Shown here piece by piece: positions 6,972-14,815 of a DNA stretch of 17,507 nucleotides; the first letter of the stretch is position 1; each line of letters starts with the position of its first letter. The notes below the pieces were generated by a model. It was given only the letters and a program-made list of their open reading frames with translations. It did no database searches and was not told where the DNA came from. The stretch is from CAYWMD01 sp964458575 (lineage in GTDB: Bacteria > Verrucomicrobiota > Verrucomicrobiia > Limisphaerales > JADLHS01): positions 1-17,507 of the forward strand of contig CAYWMD010000090.1 of NCBI GenBank assembly GCA_964458575.1, written 5' to 3'. A program made the translations under genes and the position numbers.

Positions 6972-8072
6972 ATGAAAAAACGGCTCTTGCTAACAGCGGC
7001 GATGCTAGTGTTGGCCACCGTGCCCTCGCAGGCCACGCTGCTGATGTATGAATCTTTCAACTACACCGTCGGAGAGCGGCTTGGTGGGGCGGGGAACAAC
7101 CCCAGCGGCAGCCCGCTTGGTCAGACTAATCCCAACGGTCAGCGGTGGATTACTCGCAGCCCGGCCAGCGGTGGCACGTACGTCGAGGCCAATGACACGC
7201 TGATCACTTCGGGCAATCTGTCGTATGCCGGCTTGCTGGCCAGCGTTGGCAACTCAGTGCGTTTCGGTAGTTCAGCCAATAACGGTGCCGGGCTCTACAC
7301 GGATGCCATCGCGTTGCCGAGCACCGTCAACTCCGGCAGCCTCTATTACTCGATGATTGTGCGACTGAATGGTGCTGTCAACGGAAGTACCCGTACCTCG
7401 TTTGCCTCGTTAGGCGCGGAATCTGCCGATACGAGCACCGCCGGCACTGGGCTCAGTACTGCTTCGGGCACTGCGGCGGATCTGCCGGCGGCGGCTTGGA
7501 TACGGAACAACCCCTCCGACGCTACGGCATTCAATCTTGGTGGTGGCAAGATCAGTACGGATGGAATGGGTTCGTCCGCAAGCGCGCCTTCCTGGCAAAA
7601 TCCAACCGATCCACAGTTCCCAAATCAGCAAGGGAATTACACGGGCAGCGGCCAAGACTATGCGACCATTGCCGACGACATCTATTTCATCGTCATGAAG
7701 TACACCTTCGATGCCAGTGCGAATGCCAACAACAACCTGGACACCGTTTCAATTTGGGTCAACCCCATCGCTTCCACTCTGGGGGATAACTTCTCGGGCG
7801 AAGCGAACGCAGGCGGTTCGGGTGGGTCATATTACTCGGCCATCAACGCATACGTGACTACGGCCAGTTCAGACTCCGACCAAATCCGAAGCTTTTTGCT
7901 GATCGGACAGGCACTGGCATCGTCACCCAGCGGCAGAAGCATTGACGTGAGTCTTGATGAACTTCGCATTGGAACGACCTGGGCGGATGTCACACCCGTT
8001 CCCGAGCCGAGTGCTATTGCCCTCACAGGATTTGGCTTGTTGGGTCTCCTTTGCCTGCGGCGGCGTAAATGA
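6972..8072 (+). CDS. PEP-CTERM surface protein (DELRIGTTWADVTP family), paralogue A
   Basis: A 366-residue exported protein with a Sec signal peptide (MKKRLLLTAAMLVLATVPSQA, cleavage before TLLMYES) and a C-terminal PEP-CTERM tail: PVPEPS, the hydrophobic span AIALTGFGLLGLLCL, then RRRK. In organisms with exosortase this tail directs sorting to the cell surface or biofilm matrix. The body begins LLMYESFNYTVGERLGG, is rich in Gly, Ser, Thr and Asn, and ends DELRIGTTWADVTP; it is probably a jelly-roll/LamG-like beta fold. Its closest relative here is the protein at 13477-14748, with long shared blocks such as DGMGSSASAPSWQNPTDPQF. It is preceded by operator copy 1 and ends in a strong terminator, so it is likely a single-gene unit regulated by the TetR protein. 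Its ligand is unknown, and no exosortase is present in this window. Confidence 0.85.
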   Translation: MKKRLLLTAAMLVLATVPSQATLLMYESFNYTVGERLGGAGNNPSGSPLGQTNPNGQRWITRSPASGGTYVEANDTLITSGNLSYAGLLASVGNSVRFGSSANNGAGLYTDAIALPSTVNSGSLYYSMIVRLNGAVNGSTRTSFASLGAESADTSTAGTGLSTASGTAADLPAAAWIRNNPSDATAFNLGGGKISTDGMGSSASAPSWQNPTDPQFPNQQGNYTGSGQDYATIADDIYFIVMKYTFDASANANNNLDTVSIWVNPIASTLGDNFSGEANAGGSGGSYYSAINAYVTTASSDSDQIRSFLLIGQALASSPSGRSIDVSLDELRIGTTWADVTPVPEPSAIALTGFGLLGLLCLRRRK

Positions 8073-8092
8073 CAGCGCAAGCGACTTTCGTC

Positions 8093-8130
8093 ATGGCTCA
8101 ACCTTGATGGGTTGAGCCATTTATATTTTG
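8093..8130 (+). terminator. Intrinsic terminator of paralogue A
   Basis: A perfect 11-bp stem, ATGGCTCAACC (8093-8103) with GGTTGAGCCAT (8110-8120), closes a 6-base loop TTGATG and is followed by TTATATTTT. It lies 20 bases after the stop at 8072 and separates this gene from the convergent gene ending at 8212. Confidence 0.88.
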
Positions 8131-8211
8131 AGCGTCAAGCCACGCTTGCGCGCCCATCGCAACTCCCTGATTCGACCCCAACCCTCCACCATCGCCTCAG
8201 CAGATGTTCCG

Positions 8212-10437
8212 CTACTGTGTCCTGCGCGTTTGCCTGAATTCGCGATAGCTCCGGTTCTGCCGGTAGCATTCGAGTCGCGCGCTGAGTTCCGTCGCCATCG
8301 CCGATTCACCGGCAGCCCGGGCAGTTTCAACGGCTTTCTCAGCGACGGCCACGGCCTGATTAAACTGGCCTGCCTCGGCATGCGCGAAAGCCAGAGTGTC
8401 CAGGTAAGCGGCATTCCGGTCCGAAGTCAGGCGGCAGGCCGTTTGGGCGAAGGCCAGCCCCTCGGGTACGTTGCGCAGTTGCGGATCGCTTCGCGACACC
8501 AAAATCCACGCCAGTTCATTCAGTGCGGGTGCGTGGTCGGGTTTCGCCTTGATCGCCGCCTGGAAATGCGTTGCTGCGTCGGAGAATCTCTGTTGCCGCG
8601 CCAACTCGCGCGCCAGCCGGAAGTGCGCTTCCTCGTAGTCCGGACGGATTGCCAGCGCCGCCGCGTACTCTTTCAGGGCTTCCTGGGCTCGGCCGCGTAA
8701 GACGAGCAGATTCGCCAGCCGGGTGTGGGCCTCCGCGTAACCGGGCTTGTAGCGCAGTGCCGCGCGAAAGTTCTCCTCCGCCTCCGACAGTTCGCCTTTC
8801 AGCGCAAGCGCGTTGCCCAGTTGGTAGTAGGCTTTCTCGTAATCGGGTTTGAGCCGAATGGCTTCGCGGTAGTGACGGATTGCCTCATCCAGGTTGCCCA
8901 GCACGCCCAGGGAATTGGCCAGGTTGTAGTGCACGCGGGCGTAACCGGGCAGCAGGCGCAAGGCTTCCTCGAAATGTGAAATGGCAGCCCGGTCGTCTCC
9001 CACCAGCGACAGGGCGTGCCCAAGATTGTGTTGCGCCAGGCCGCCCGTTGGCGCCACTTGAACGGCGCGGGTGAACAAAGTTACGCTGTCCCGCCAAAAA
9101 AGTGTTTGCGTGTGTGTCAACACGCCGCACGCAATCAAAACGATGACGCCGGAAGACACCAACAGCCAGCGACCGAAGCGATTTCCTCCCGTGGCTACTC
9201 TCTGCTCCCGAACGATTCCCGGCAAATCGGTTACGCCCCAAACCACAATCAGGAAAATCCCGATCAACGGCAGGTATGTGTAACGGTCCGCCATGCATTG
9301 CATTCCTGCCTGCACGAAGCCGATGACGGGCATGAGCATCCCCATGAACCACAACCAGCCGACCAACACATAGGGATGTCGTCTGGCGCACCAAACCGCC
9401 AGCGCAGTCATCATCGTCAAAAGCAACGCCGCGCCAACCACCTGCCATGACGGCCACGCGGACGGATAGGGATAAAAAGTAATCAGATCAGCGGGCCAAA
9501 GCGTTTTGCCGAGGTAACGAACGTAGGAGATCAGGGCGTTTCCCGCGCGAAAGGCGAATGGAAACGGTTGAACCGGCTCCAAGCGGCTGGTGCTGCGTTC
9601 GGCCAAAAACGTGATCACGCTGACGATCGCGCTTAATGCGATGAACGGGAGCTTTTCGATGAGCAGTGCCCGGGCCGAGGTTTGGGCAGCCAGCTTCGCT
9701 GAACCCGCCTCCGCCCCAGACAGCCGTTGCAGCGGCCACCAGTCGAGCAGCAAAAATACAAGCGGGAGCGTCACCAGCATCGGCTTGCTCATCAAGCCGA
9801 GTGCGAACAAGAGAACAGCGAGCCAATAGTTTCCGGACCCGTGACCTGCGGCCGGCAGCCACCACGAGGCTCGCTTCGACCCGACGTTGGCGTTGAGCCG
9901 CGCGTATCGCACATACGCCAGAAGCGTGAGCATGAAAAAAAACGTGCTCAAAACATCCTTGCGTTCGGAAACCCAAGCAACAGATTCGACGTGCAGCGGA
10001 TGCAGCGCAAACAGCGCCGCCACGAAAGCGCTGCGCCCCAGCGCTCCGGTCATTTGTTTGAAGGCCAGGAAGAGCAGCAGCGCATTGATGATGTGCAGCA
10101 GCAGGTTGGTCAGGTGATGGGCCGCCGGATGCAGTCCGAAGAACTGGCAGTCCATCATGTGGGAAATCCACGTCAGGGGATGCCAGTTGCCGGCGTGTGC
10201 GGGTGTGAACGCCTCAAACGCCCACACCACGCCCGGCCAGGTCAGGCCCGCGCGAACCCGGTCGTTTCCGGTGACGTAATCCGGATCATCGAAATTGAGA
10301 AACGCACAGTGCTGCGCCGGCCAATAAGCCGCGGCCGTCGCCAGGGCCAGTAGGCCACAGATGAACAGTACGCTCTTTGTATCATGCGTTGGCCGGTTCA
10401 CAGGAGCTACCGTACGAAGTGTCTCACCGTGATTCAA
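8212..10437 (-). CDS. TMTC-like membrane glycosyltransferase-fold protein with C-terminal TPR repeats
   Basis: A 741-residue protein. Residues 20-440 hold about ten or more membrane segments of the GT-C type, with the acidic first-loop motif FLNFDDPDYVTGND (46-59), NWHPLTWISHMMDCQFFGLH (84-103), FALHPLHVESVAWVSERKD (143-161), the TMTC/DUF1736-like segment LPLVFLLLDWWPLQRL (224-239), and MADRYTYLPLIGIFL (382-396). Residues 470-700 carry about six TPR units (for example YNLANSLGVLGNLDEAIRHY, YQLGNALALKGELSEAEENF). Eukaryotic TMTC proteins of this layout are O-mannosyltransferases. Bacterial relatives are frequent in Verrucomicrobia and Planctomycetes but their acceptors are mostly unknown. The start is uncertain: the TTG at 10437 or a GTG 12 codons later. 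Lying between secreted Ser/Thr-rich proteins, it could glycosylate exported proteins; that is inference only. Confidence 0.8.
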   Translation of the reverse strand: MNHGETLRTVAPVNRPTHDTKSVLFICGLLALATAAAYWPAQHCAFLNFDDPDYVTGNDRVRAGLTWPGVVWAFEAFTPAHAGNWHPLTWISHMMDCQFFGLHPAAHHLTNLLLHIINALLLFLAFKQMTGALGRSAFVAALFALHPLHVESVAWVSERKDVLSTFFFMLTLLAYVRYARLNANVGSKRASWWLPAAGHGSGNYWLAVLLFALGLMSKPMLVTLPLVFLLLDWWPLQRLSGAEAGSAKLAAQTSARALLIEKLPFIALSAIVSVITFLAERSTSRLEPVQPFPFAFRAGNALISYVRYLGKTLWPADLITFYPYPSAWPSWQVVGAALLLTMMTALAVWCARRHPYVLVGWLWFMGMLMPVIGFVQAGMQCMADRYTYLPLIGIFLIVVWGVTDLPGIVREQRVATGGNRFGRWLLVSSGVIVLIACGVLTHTQTLFWRDSVTLFTRAVQVAPTGGLAQHNLGHALSLVGDDRAAISHFEEALRLLPGYARVHYNLANSLGVLGNLDEAIRHYREAIRLKPDYEKAYYQLGNALALKGELSEAEENFRAALRYKPGYAEAHTRLANLLVLRGRAQEALKEYAAALAIRPDYEEAHFRLARELARQQRFSDAATHFQAAIKAKPDHAPALNELAWILVSRSDPQLRNVPEGLAFAQTACRLTSDRNAAYLDTLAFAHAEAGQFNQAVAVAEKAVETARAAGESAMATELSARLECYRQNRSYREFRQTRRTQ

Positions 10438-10608
10438 GTGTTTGAGGTCGTTCGCGGTCTCCGTACGGGTGTAGCGACGCCGGCATGTTAACGCAGATAC
10501 GGTTCCGCGCTCAAAATCGTTTTACAATTCCTGTTGCCGGCTTACGTTTTAGCCGAATTAACTGAATCTGCGTTGATGCGTCCGCGAACGACCCGTTGCT
10601 TCGAAGGT

Positions 10609-12648
10609 ATGAAAGAATTGCTGTTGCCGCTCACGTCCGCGGTCTTCATTTGTACGGGCTGTATTTCACACGCCGGTTTGATCTGGTACGATTCGTTCGA
10701 CTACGCATCGGGATCGGTGATTTCGGCAGCCGGTTCGCCGAACTGGTACTTTTACGGCGGCAATCTGAACACGGATCCTGAAGTCACGGGAGGCAGCCTG
10801 AGTTACCCGGCGTTGCAGACGAATCCGGCGGGCAACAGTGTTCTGTTCAACGGCACCGCGTCGGCCATCATCGGCATTGCCATGCGGGCGCTGGGCGGCG
10901 TTTACAATAGCGGCACGGTTTATTACTCGCTCACGCTCCGGGTCGCGACGATCTCCACTGGCGATTGGGGAGGTTCGGGCAACTGGCTGACCGGATCCTA
11001 TATGCTCGGATTGGACCAGGAAGCCATCGGTTCGCTGGCCCAGGGCGACGTCGCTGCGCCGCTGCTGATCCGGACGGGCGACCCCGACAACACTTCCGGC
11101 GCCGCCAATGATTATCAAGGCTTCCAACTGGGCACCGGTGTCACCGCCGACTCGGCCACACGCGCTTTTGATGCGGCGCACACCTATGCGCCTGGCACCA
11201 CGCTGTTCCTGGTGCTCGCGTACACCTTCGTCAACGGCGCAAACAACGACGTCGCGAAACTGTATGTCAACCCGGCCCCGGGCAGTCCTGAAAGTGCCAA
11301 TCCTCCCGTGGTCACCGTGACCGGCGTCGCGGACGTTACCAGCAACCGGGTTCAAACCGTTTTTCTCCGCAACAACAGTGTCGAGCCGGCGGGCACGCTC
11401 GTTGATGATCTTCGCGTCGGCACGACGTGGGCCGAGGTCACGCCATCATCGCAGGCGATTTCGCCCACGCTGGGGATTCTTCCCGCGGGGACGAATGTGC
11501 AATTGCGCTGGCCGGTAAATCGCCGCGGGTTTGTGCTCGAAGAATCCACCAACCTCGGCCCGTCCGTCGTGTGGACCATCGCCAGCAACAATGTGTCCGT
11601 GTCTTCCAACGATTTCATCGCTTCGCCCACGGCGGGCAGTCGCGACCGGTTTTTCCGCCTTCGCCAGTTGTTCGCGCCCGGCCTGCAGGTGGAGAACATT
11701 CAGGTTGGTTTTGATGCCACCGCCCCGGCGCTCACCGATGCGCTGCGGCTTTCCGGGCGGACCGGTGTCAACTGGTGGTCCATGAACACGCCGCGGTTCA
11801 ATCCGGAAGACGGTGCGGCCCTGCCGTATGCCTTTCATGACGGTTATGTGGAGTGGATCGGGGCTGCCAACAGTCCCACCCGAACGCCGGCGGAGGCGGC
11901 GTTGCGTTGGTATATGATTTTGAACGGTCAGGGTGATCCTTGGACGGGCGCCAGCGCGGCCTCGATCGGTCATCCGGCGATCATTCTGCTGGATGAAGTC
12001 ACCACGGATTTCAAGGACACGCTGCAAGGCCCGGCCTTGCAGGAAGCGCTCTGGATCTACATCACGCAATATGGCGGCAGCCGTGATGACATCGTTGCCT
12101 ACCTTCAGCGTTCCGCTTCGCTGACCGCGACGCCGAACCTTTACAACAACTTGATCTATTGCGCGAACAATTACCTGCGCTTCCTCGCTCTGGAAGTGTA
12201 TTGCTCGCACCAGGGCTTCATCACCGGCACCGACGGCGACGGCAACAACATCGGGCTGACGGACGATGCCTATCTGGCGAGCCGTCTGGCGATGCCGTTC
12301 AAGCGGTGGGCCGATGCCGGCGTGGCGCCGCTGCGACTGGTCCCGATTCTTTCGCCGAGCAACTTTGCGAGTTATCCGGGTTACGCCAAGTCCTTCAACA
12401 AGTTTCTCAATCGGCAGTTCTGGTTTCTGGCGAATGGCTGGTATAACTCCGCTCATTCGGGAGTTGATCCCAACATTAAAACCGCCCTTCGGAACGGCGT
12501 GGGCACTTACAAATGGTCGCCGGGCACGACCGTCTGGACGCTGTTGACCACGGAAACCAGTCGTGACGATGCGTTTGAGGCGTACCTGCACTGGTATTGT
12601 GTGGATGGTCATTTGGACGCGCATCCTGACGGCGTGGACTCCCGTTAA
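10609..12648 (+). CDS. Large secreted protein: ELRIGTTW-family N-domain, beta-sandwich module, unrecognised C-terminal domain
   Basis: A 679-residue exported protein. The start at 10609 gives the signal peptide MKELLLPLTSAVFICTGCISHA before GLIWYDSFDYASG; in-frame upstream starts at 10534 and 10576 would bury it. Residues 23-285 belong to the same family as the three other secreted proteins here, opening WYDSFDYASG and closing DDLRVGTTWAEVTP. Residues 286-365 form a small beta-sandwich module (NVQLRWPVNRRGFVLEESTN, DRFFRLRQLF) often found near the C-terminus of secreted Verrucomicrobia proteins. Residues 366-679 are a domain I do not recognise, Trp/Tyr-rich, with WWSMNTPRFNPEDGAALPYAF, ALRWYMILNGQGDPW, GHPAIILLDEVTTDF, YNNLIYCANNYLRFLAL and HWYCVDGHLDAHPDG. 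There is no PEP-CTERM tail, so it is probably released. It is divergent from the TPR gene, sharing 170 bases of upstream DNA. Confidence 0.8.
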   Translation: MKELLLPLTSAVFICTGCISHAGLIWYDSFDYASGSVISAAGSPNWYFYGGNLNTDPEVTGGSLSYPALQTNPAGNSVLFNGTASAIIGIAMRALGGVYNSGTVYYSLTLRVATISTGDWGGSGNWLTGSYMLGLDQEAIGSLAQGDVAAPLLIRTGDPDNTSGAANDYQGFQLGTGVTADSATRAFDAAHTYAPGTTLFLVLAYTFVNGANNDVAKLYVNPAPGSPESANPPVVTVTGVADVTSNRVQTVFLRNNSVEPAGTLVDDLRVGTTWAEVTPSSQAISPTLGILPAGTNVQLRWPVNRRGFVLEESTNLGPSVVWTIASNNVSVSSNDFIASPTAGSRDRFFRLRQLFAPGLQVENIQVGFDATAPALTDALRLSGRTGVNWWSMNTPRFNPEDGAALPYAFHDGYVEWIGAANSPTRTPAEAALRWYMILNGQGDPWTGASAASIGHPAIILLDEVTTDFKDTLQGPALQEALWIYITQYGGSRDDIVAYLQRSASLTATPNLYNNLIYCANNYLRFLALEVYCSHQGFITGTDGDGNNIGLTDDAYLASRLAMPFKRWADAGVAPLRLVPILSPSNFASYPGYAKSFNKFLNRQFWFLANGWYNSAHSGVDPNIKTALRNGVGTYKWSPGTTVWTLLTTETSRDDAFEAYLHWYCVDGHLDAHPDGVDSR

Positions 12649-12739
12649 CGCCGTGGCGTGAATCTGTCCGTGCACCGGCACTCAAATCGGTCGGCAACCT
12701 GGCCACACGCCCGCCCGGCTGCTTCCCGGATTTTTCCTG

Positions 12740-12768
12740 TTGACGAGTACCATACTTGCTGGTATGGA
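12740..12768 (+). promoter_or_regulatory. tetR promoter with embedded palindromic operator, copy 2
   Basis: TTGACG (12740-12745), 17 bases, then TATGGA (12763-12768). The palindrome CCATAC-TTGCTG-GTATGG (12750-12767) occupies the spacer and overlaps the -10. The predicted transcription start (12774-12776) falls on or next to the likely ATG of tetR at 12776. Position and symmetry fit autorepression by the TetR protein encoded directly downstream. The element is a near-copy of 6809-6837. Confidence 0.75.
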
Positions 12769-12775
12769 AGATTGC

Positions 12776-13390
12776 ATGAAGCCGAAGCCCAGCCGGTCGA
12801 AGGGGAAAACCTCCCCCGCCGCCGATGGCATGCCGGAGCGGCTCGCGGCCAGTGCTTTTGCGCTCTTCTCGGAACGGGGCATCAATTCCGTCAGCTTGGA
12901 TCAAATCGCGGCGCATGCAAATGTCACCAAGGGCAGCCTCTACTGGCACTACGATTCCAAGGATGACCTGATCAAAGCCGCCGCCGCGCATTATTACCGC
13001 GCGTATCACCAGCGCATCAACGCCGAATTAGTGGCCATCACCGATCCCGTCAGGCGGCTGGAAAAGACCCTGGACGCCGCGGTTGACAATTGCCTGGTGG
13101 ATCAGAAAAACCGCATTTTCACCACGGAGATTTTCAGCCTGGCGGTGCATGACGAGGATTTACGCCGGAGTTGGCGCGAGTTCTTCGAGCAAGTGCGCGA
13201 GTTTTACATCGGTCTGGTCCGGGCGGCCAGCCGCTTGGCGGTCGGCGAGGTGGAACGCAGGGTGGATTTTCTGCTTTCAGCCATGGAGGGACTCAAACTC
13301 CGGGCGCAGTACGAACCGCACCTTTGCATTTCCGGCAGCCAGAAATCCATCGTCACCCAACTGAAACGGGTTTTGCTCGCGCCTGAATGA
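12776..13390 (+). CDS. TetR/AcrR-family transcriptional regulator
   Basis: A 204-residue helix-turn-helix repressor. After a basic N-terminal arm (MKPKPSRSKGK) comes the TetR_N domain at about 19-65: LAASAFALFSERG, then VSLDQIAAHANVTKGSLYWHY and DSKDDLIKAA, the canonical recognition-helix block. Residues 70-204 are the helical ligand-binding and dimer domain (CLVDQKNRIFTTEIFSLAVH, RRSWREFFEQVREFYIGLV, RRVDFLLSAMEGLKLRA), of AcrR/TtgR-like length. Its ligand cannot be read from sequence. Three in-frame starts exist (TTG 12740, ATG 12764, ATG 12776). The last is preferred because the first two lie inside the promoter/operator; GGAAGA at 12766-12771 could serve as Shine-Dalgarno if transcription starts earlier. 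It heads a likely operon with the three secreted or pilin-like genes downstream, at gaps of 86, 67 and 21 bases. Confidence 0.86.
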   Translation: MKPKPSRSKGKTSPAADGMPERLAASAFALFSERGINSVSLDQIAAHANVTKGSLYWHYDSKDDLIKAAAAHYYRAYHQRINAELVAITDPVRRLEKTLDAAVDNCLVDQKNRIFTTEIFSLAVHDEDLRRSWREFFEQVREFYIGLVRAASRLAVGEVERRVDFLLSAMEGLKLRAQYEPHLCISGSQKSIVTQLKRVLLAPE

Positions 13391-13476
13391 ACGGCGCGCA
13401 TATCGAACGCATCATAGCTCACATTCAATTTGAATCAGGCATTCAACGAACCCCATCAACCAGACCAACCCTGAAT

Positions 13477-14748
13477 ATGAAAAAACTCCTTGCTTCAATC
13501 ACCTCGGCGGCGTTCGTCGTCATGGTCGCTTCCGTGCAGGCCGATTTGCTCATGTACGAGCCGTTTGATTACCCGGCCGGTGACCGGCTTGGCGGATCGG
13601 GCACCAGCCCGCTTGGCAAGACGAACGCCAATGGGCAACAATGGATCACGCGCAGTCCGGCCAACGGGGGAACATACGATCCCGCCCGGGACACCTTGAT
13701 TACCTCCGGCAACCTTTCCTATCCAGGTCTGGCGACCAGTATCGGCAACTCGGTCCGCTATGGCTCCAACGGACTGCCCTCGGTGGCGTTTTATACCGAT
13801 GCGATCGCGATCCCGGGGTCACCGTACACGACTGGGAGCGTCTATTATTCGATGATCGTCAAAATCAACAACACCACTGGAATTCCCGGCGGGCTTCGAA
13901 CATCGTATGCCGCGCTTAGCGAGGATACCGCCGTACCCGCAACCGATGCGGGCTACGGTGTCATCACTTCAAGTGGCAGCAGTATTCCGCTGCCTGCCGG
14001 CGCGTGGATTCGCAACAGTCCCGCTGACGCCAACGCATTCAACCTTGGCAGCGGCAAGGGCAACACGGATGGCATGGGCTCGTCAGCCAGTGCGCCATCG
14101 TGGCAGAATCCAACGGATCCCCAGTTCGCGAATCAGCAGGGCAATTACACCGGCGCCGGTCAGCCTTGGGCGACCGTCCAGACAAACTCCTATTTCATCG
14201 TCATGAAATACACATACGTCGGTCCCTTCGCCAACAGCACCGACGACACCGTTTCGATGTGGATCAATCCCATCGCATCCACGCTCGGTGAAAATGCCGG
14301 CGAAGTCCTGGCGTCGGCCAGCGGTGGCTCTTATTATTCCGCCACCAACGCCACTGTGACGGCCGCCCTTGACGCCGGAACGTTAGGAATCCAGAGCTTC
14401 CTGCTCATCGGCAACGCACAATCGTCGGCGGTGCTTACCAAAACTGTGGACGTCAGCATTGACGAACTCCGCATTGGCACGACTTGGGCCGACGTAACGC
14501 CCGTGCCATCCGCACCAGCGCTGCAGCCGCAGATCATTGCCGTCGAAGGCGCGGGCACGCCGAGCGTCACCGTGACCTGGACGAACGTTTGGATCGGAAC
14601 GAACTACATTTTGCAATACAACACGAATCTCTCCACGACCAACTGGACCAGCCTGGCGCCGGTGATGGCGGCGGGAACGACGGCCTCGCAGACCGATAAT
14701 CCGCCGAACGGAGCTGCAGCGCGCTTCTACCGGGTTGCGCAGCAGTAA
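13477..14748 (+). CDS. Secreted ELRIGTTW-family protein without PEP-CTERM, paralogue B
   Basis: A 423-residue exported protein. The start at 13477 gives the signal peptide MKKLLASITSAAFVVMVASVQA before DLLMYEPFDYPAGDRLGG; an upstream in-frame ATG at 13387 overlaps the end of tetR and would hide it. Residues 23-345 are a close match to the 6972-8072 protein, with shared blocks LITSGNLSYPGLATSIGNSV, DGMGSSASAPSWQNPTDPQF, YFIVMKYTY, NPIASTLGEN and DELRIGTTWADVTPVP. Right after VTPVP the two diverge: instead of a PEP anchor this protein has about 75 residues of beta-sandwich module (TPSVTVTWTNVWIGTNYILQ, then ARFYRVAQQ). It should therefore be secreted or bound by other means. It sits second in the tetR operon, 86 bases after tetR. 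Confidence 0.84.
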   Translation: MKKLLASITSAAFVVMVASVQADLLMYEPFDYPAGDRLGGSGTSPLGKTNANGQQWITRSPANGGTYDPARDTLITSGNLSYPGLATSIGNSVRYGSNGLPSVAFYTDAIAIPGSPYTTGSVYYSMIVKINNTTGIPGGLRTSYAALSEDTAVPATDAGYGVITSSGSSIPLPAGAWIRNSPADANAFNLGSGKGNTDGMGSSASAPSWQNPTDPQFANQQGNYTGAGQPWATVQTNSYFIVMKYTYVGPFANSTDDTVSMWINPIASTLGENAGEVLASASGGSYYSATNATVTAALDAGTLGIQSFLLIGNAQSSAVLTKTVDVSIDELRIGTTWADVTPVPSAPALQPQIIAVEGAGTPSVTVTWTNVWIGTNYILQYNTNLSTTNWTSLAPVMAAGTTASQTDNPPNGAAARFYRVAQQ

Positions 14749-14815
14749 CGTGCCGGACGTCGGCGCGGACCGATGTGACCATCAGCGAGTCGTGGTGAAA
14801 AACGAAAGCGCGGTT

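Noticed and set aside
10609..10680. Lipoprotein signal at ICTGC in the large secreted protein
   Set aside because: The -3 position is Cys rather than Leu or similar, and the paralogues are cleaved by signal peptidase I at an AxA-like site; SHA before GLIWYD fits this.
11446..12681. Minus-strand open frame of over 400 codons antisense to the large secreted protein
   Set aside because: Low-complexity, basic translation with no domain; it overlaps a plus-strand gene with a signal peptide and conserved family blocks.
12740..12775. Upstream TTG/ATG start codons for tetR (12740, 12764)
   Set aside because: Both lie inside the promoter/operator, so they would not be in the transcript from that promoter.
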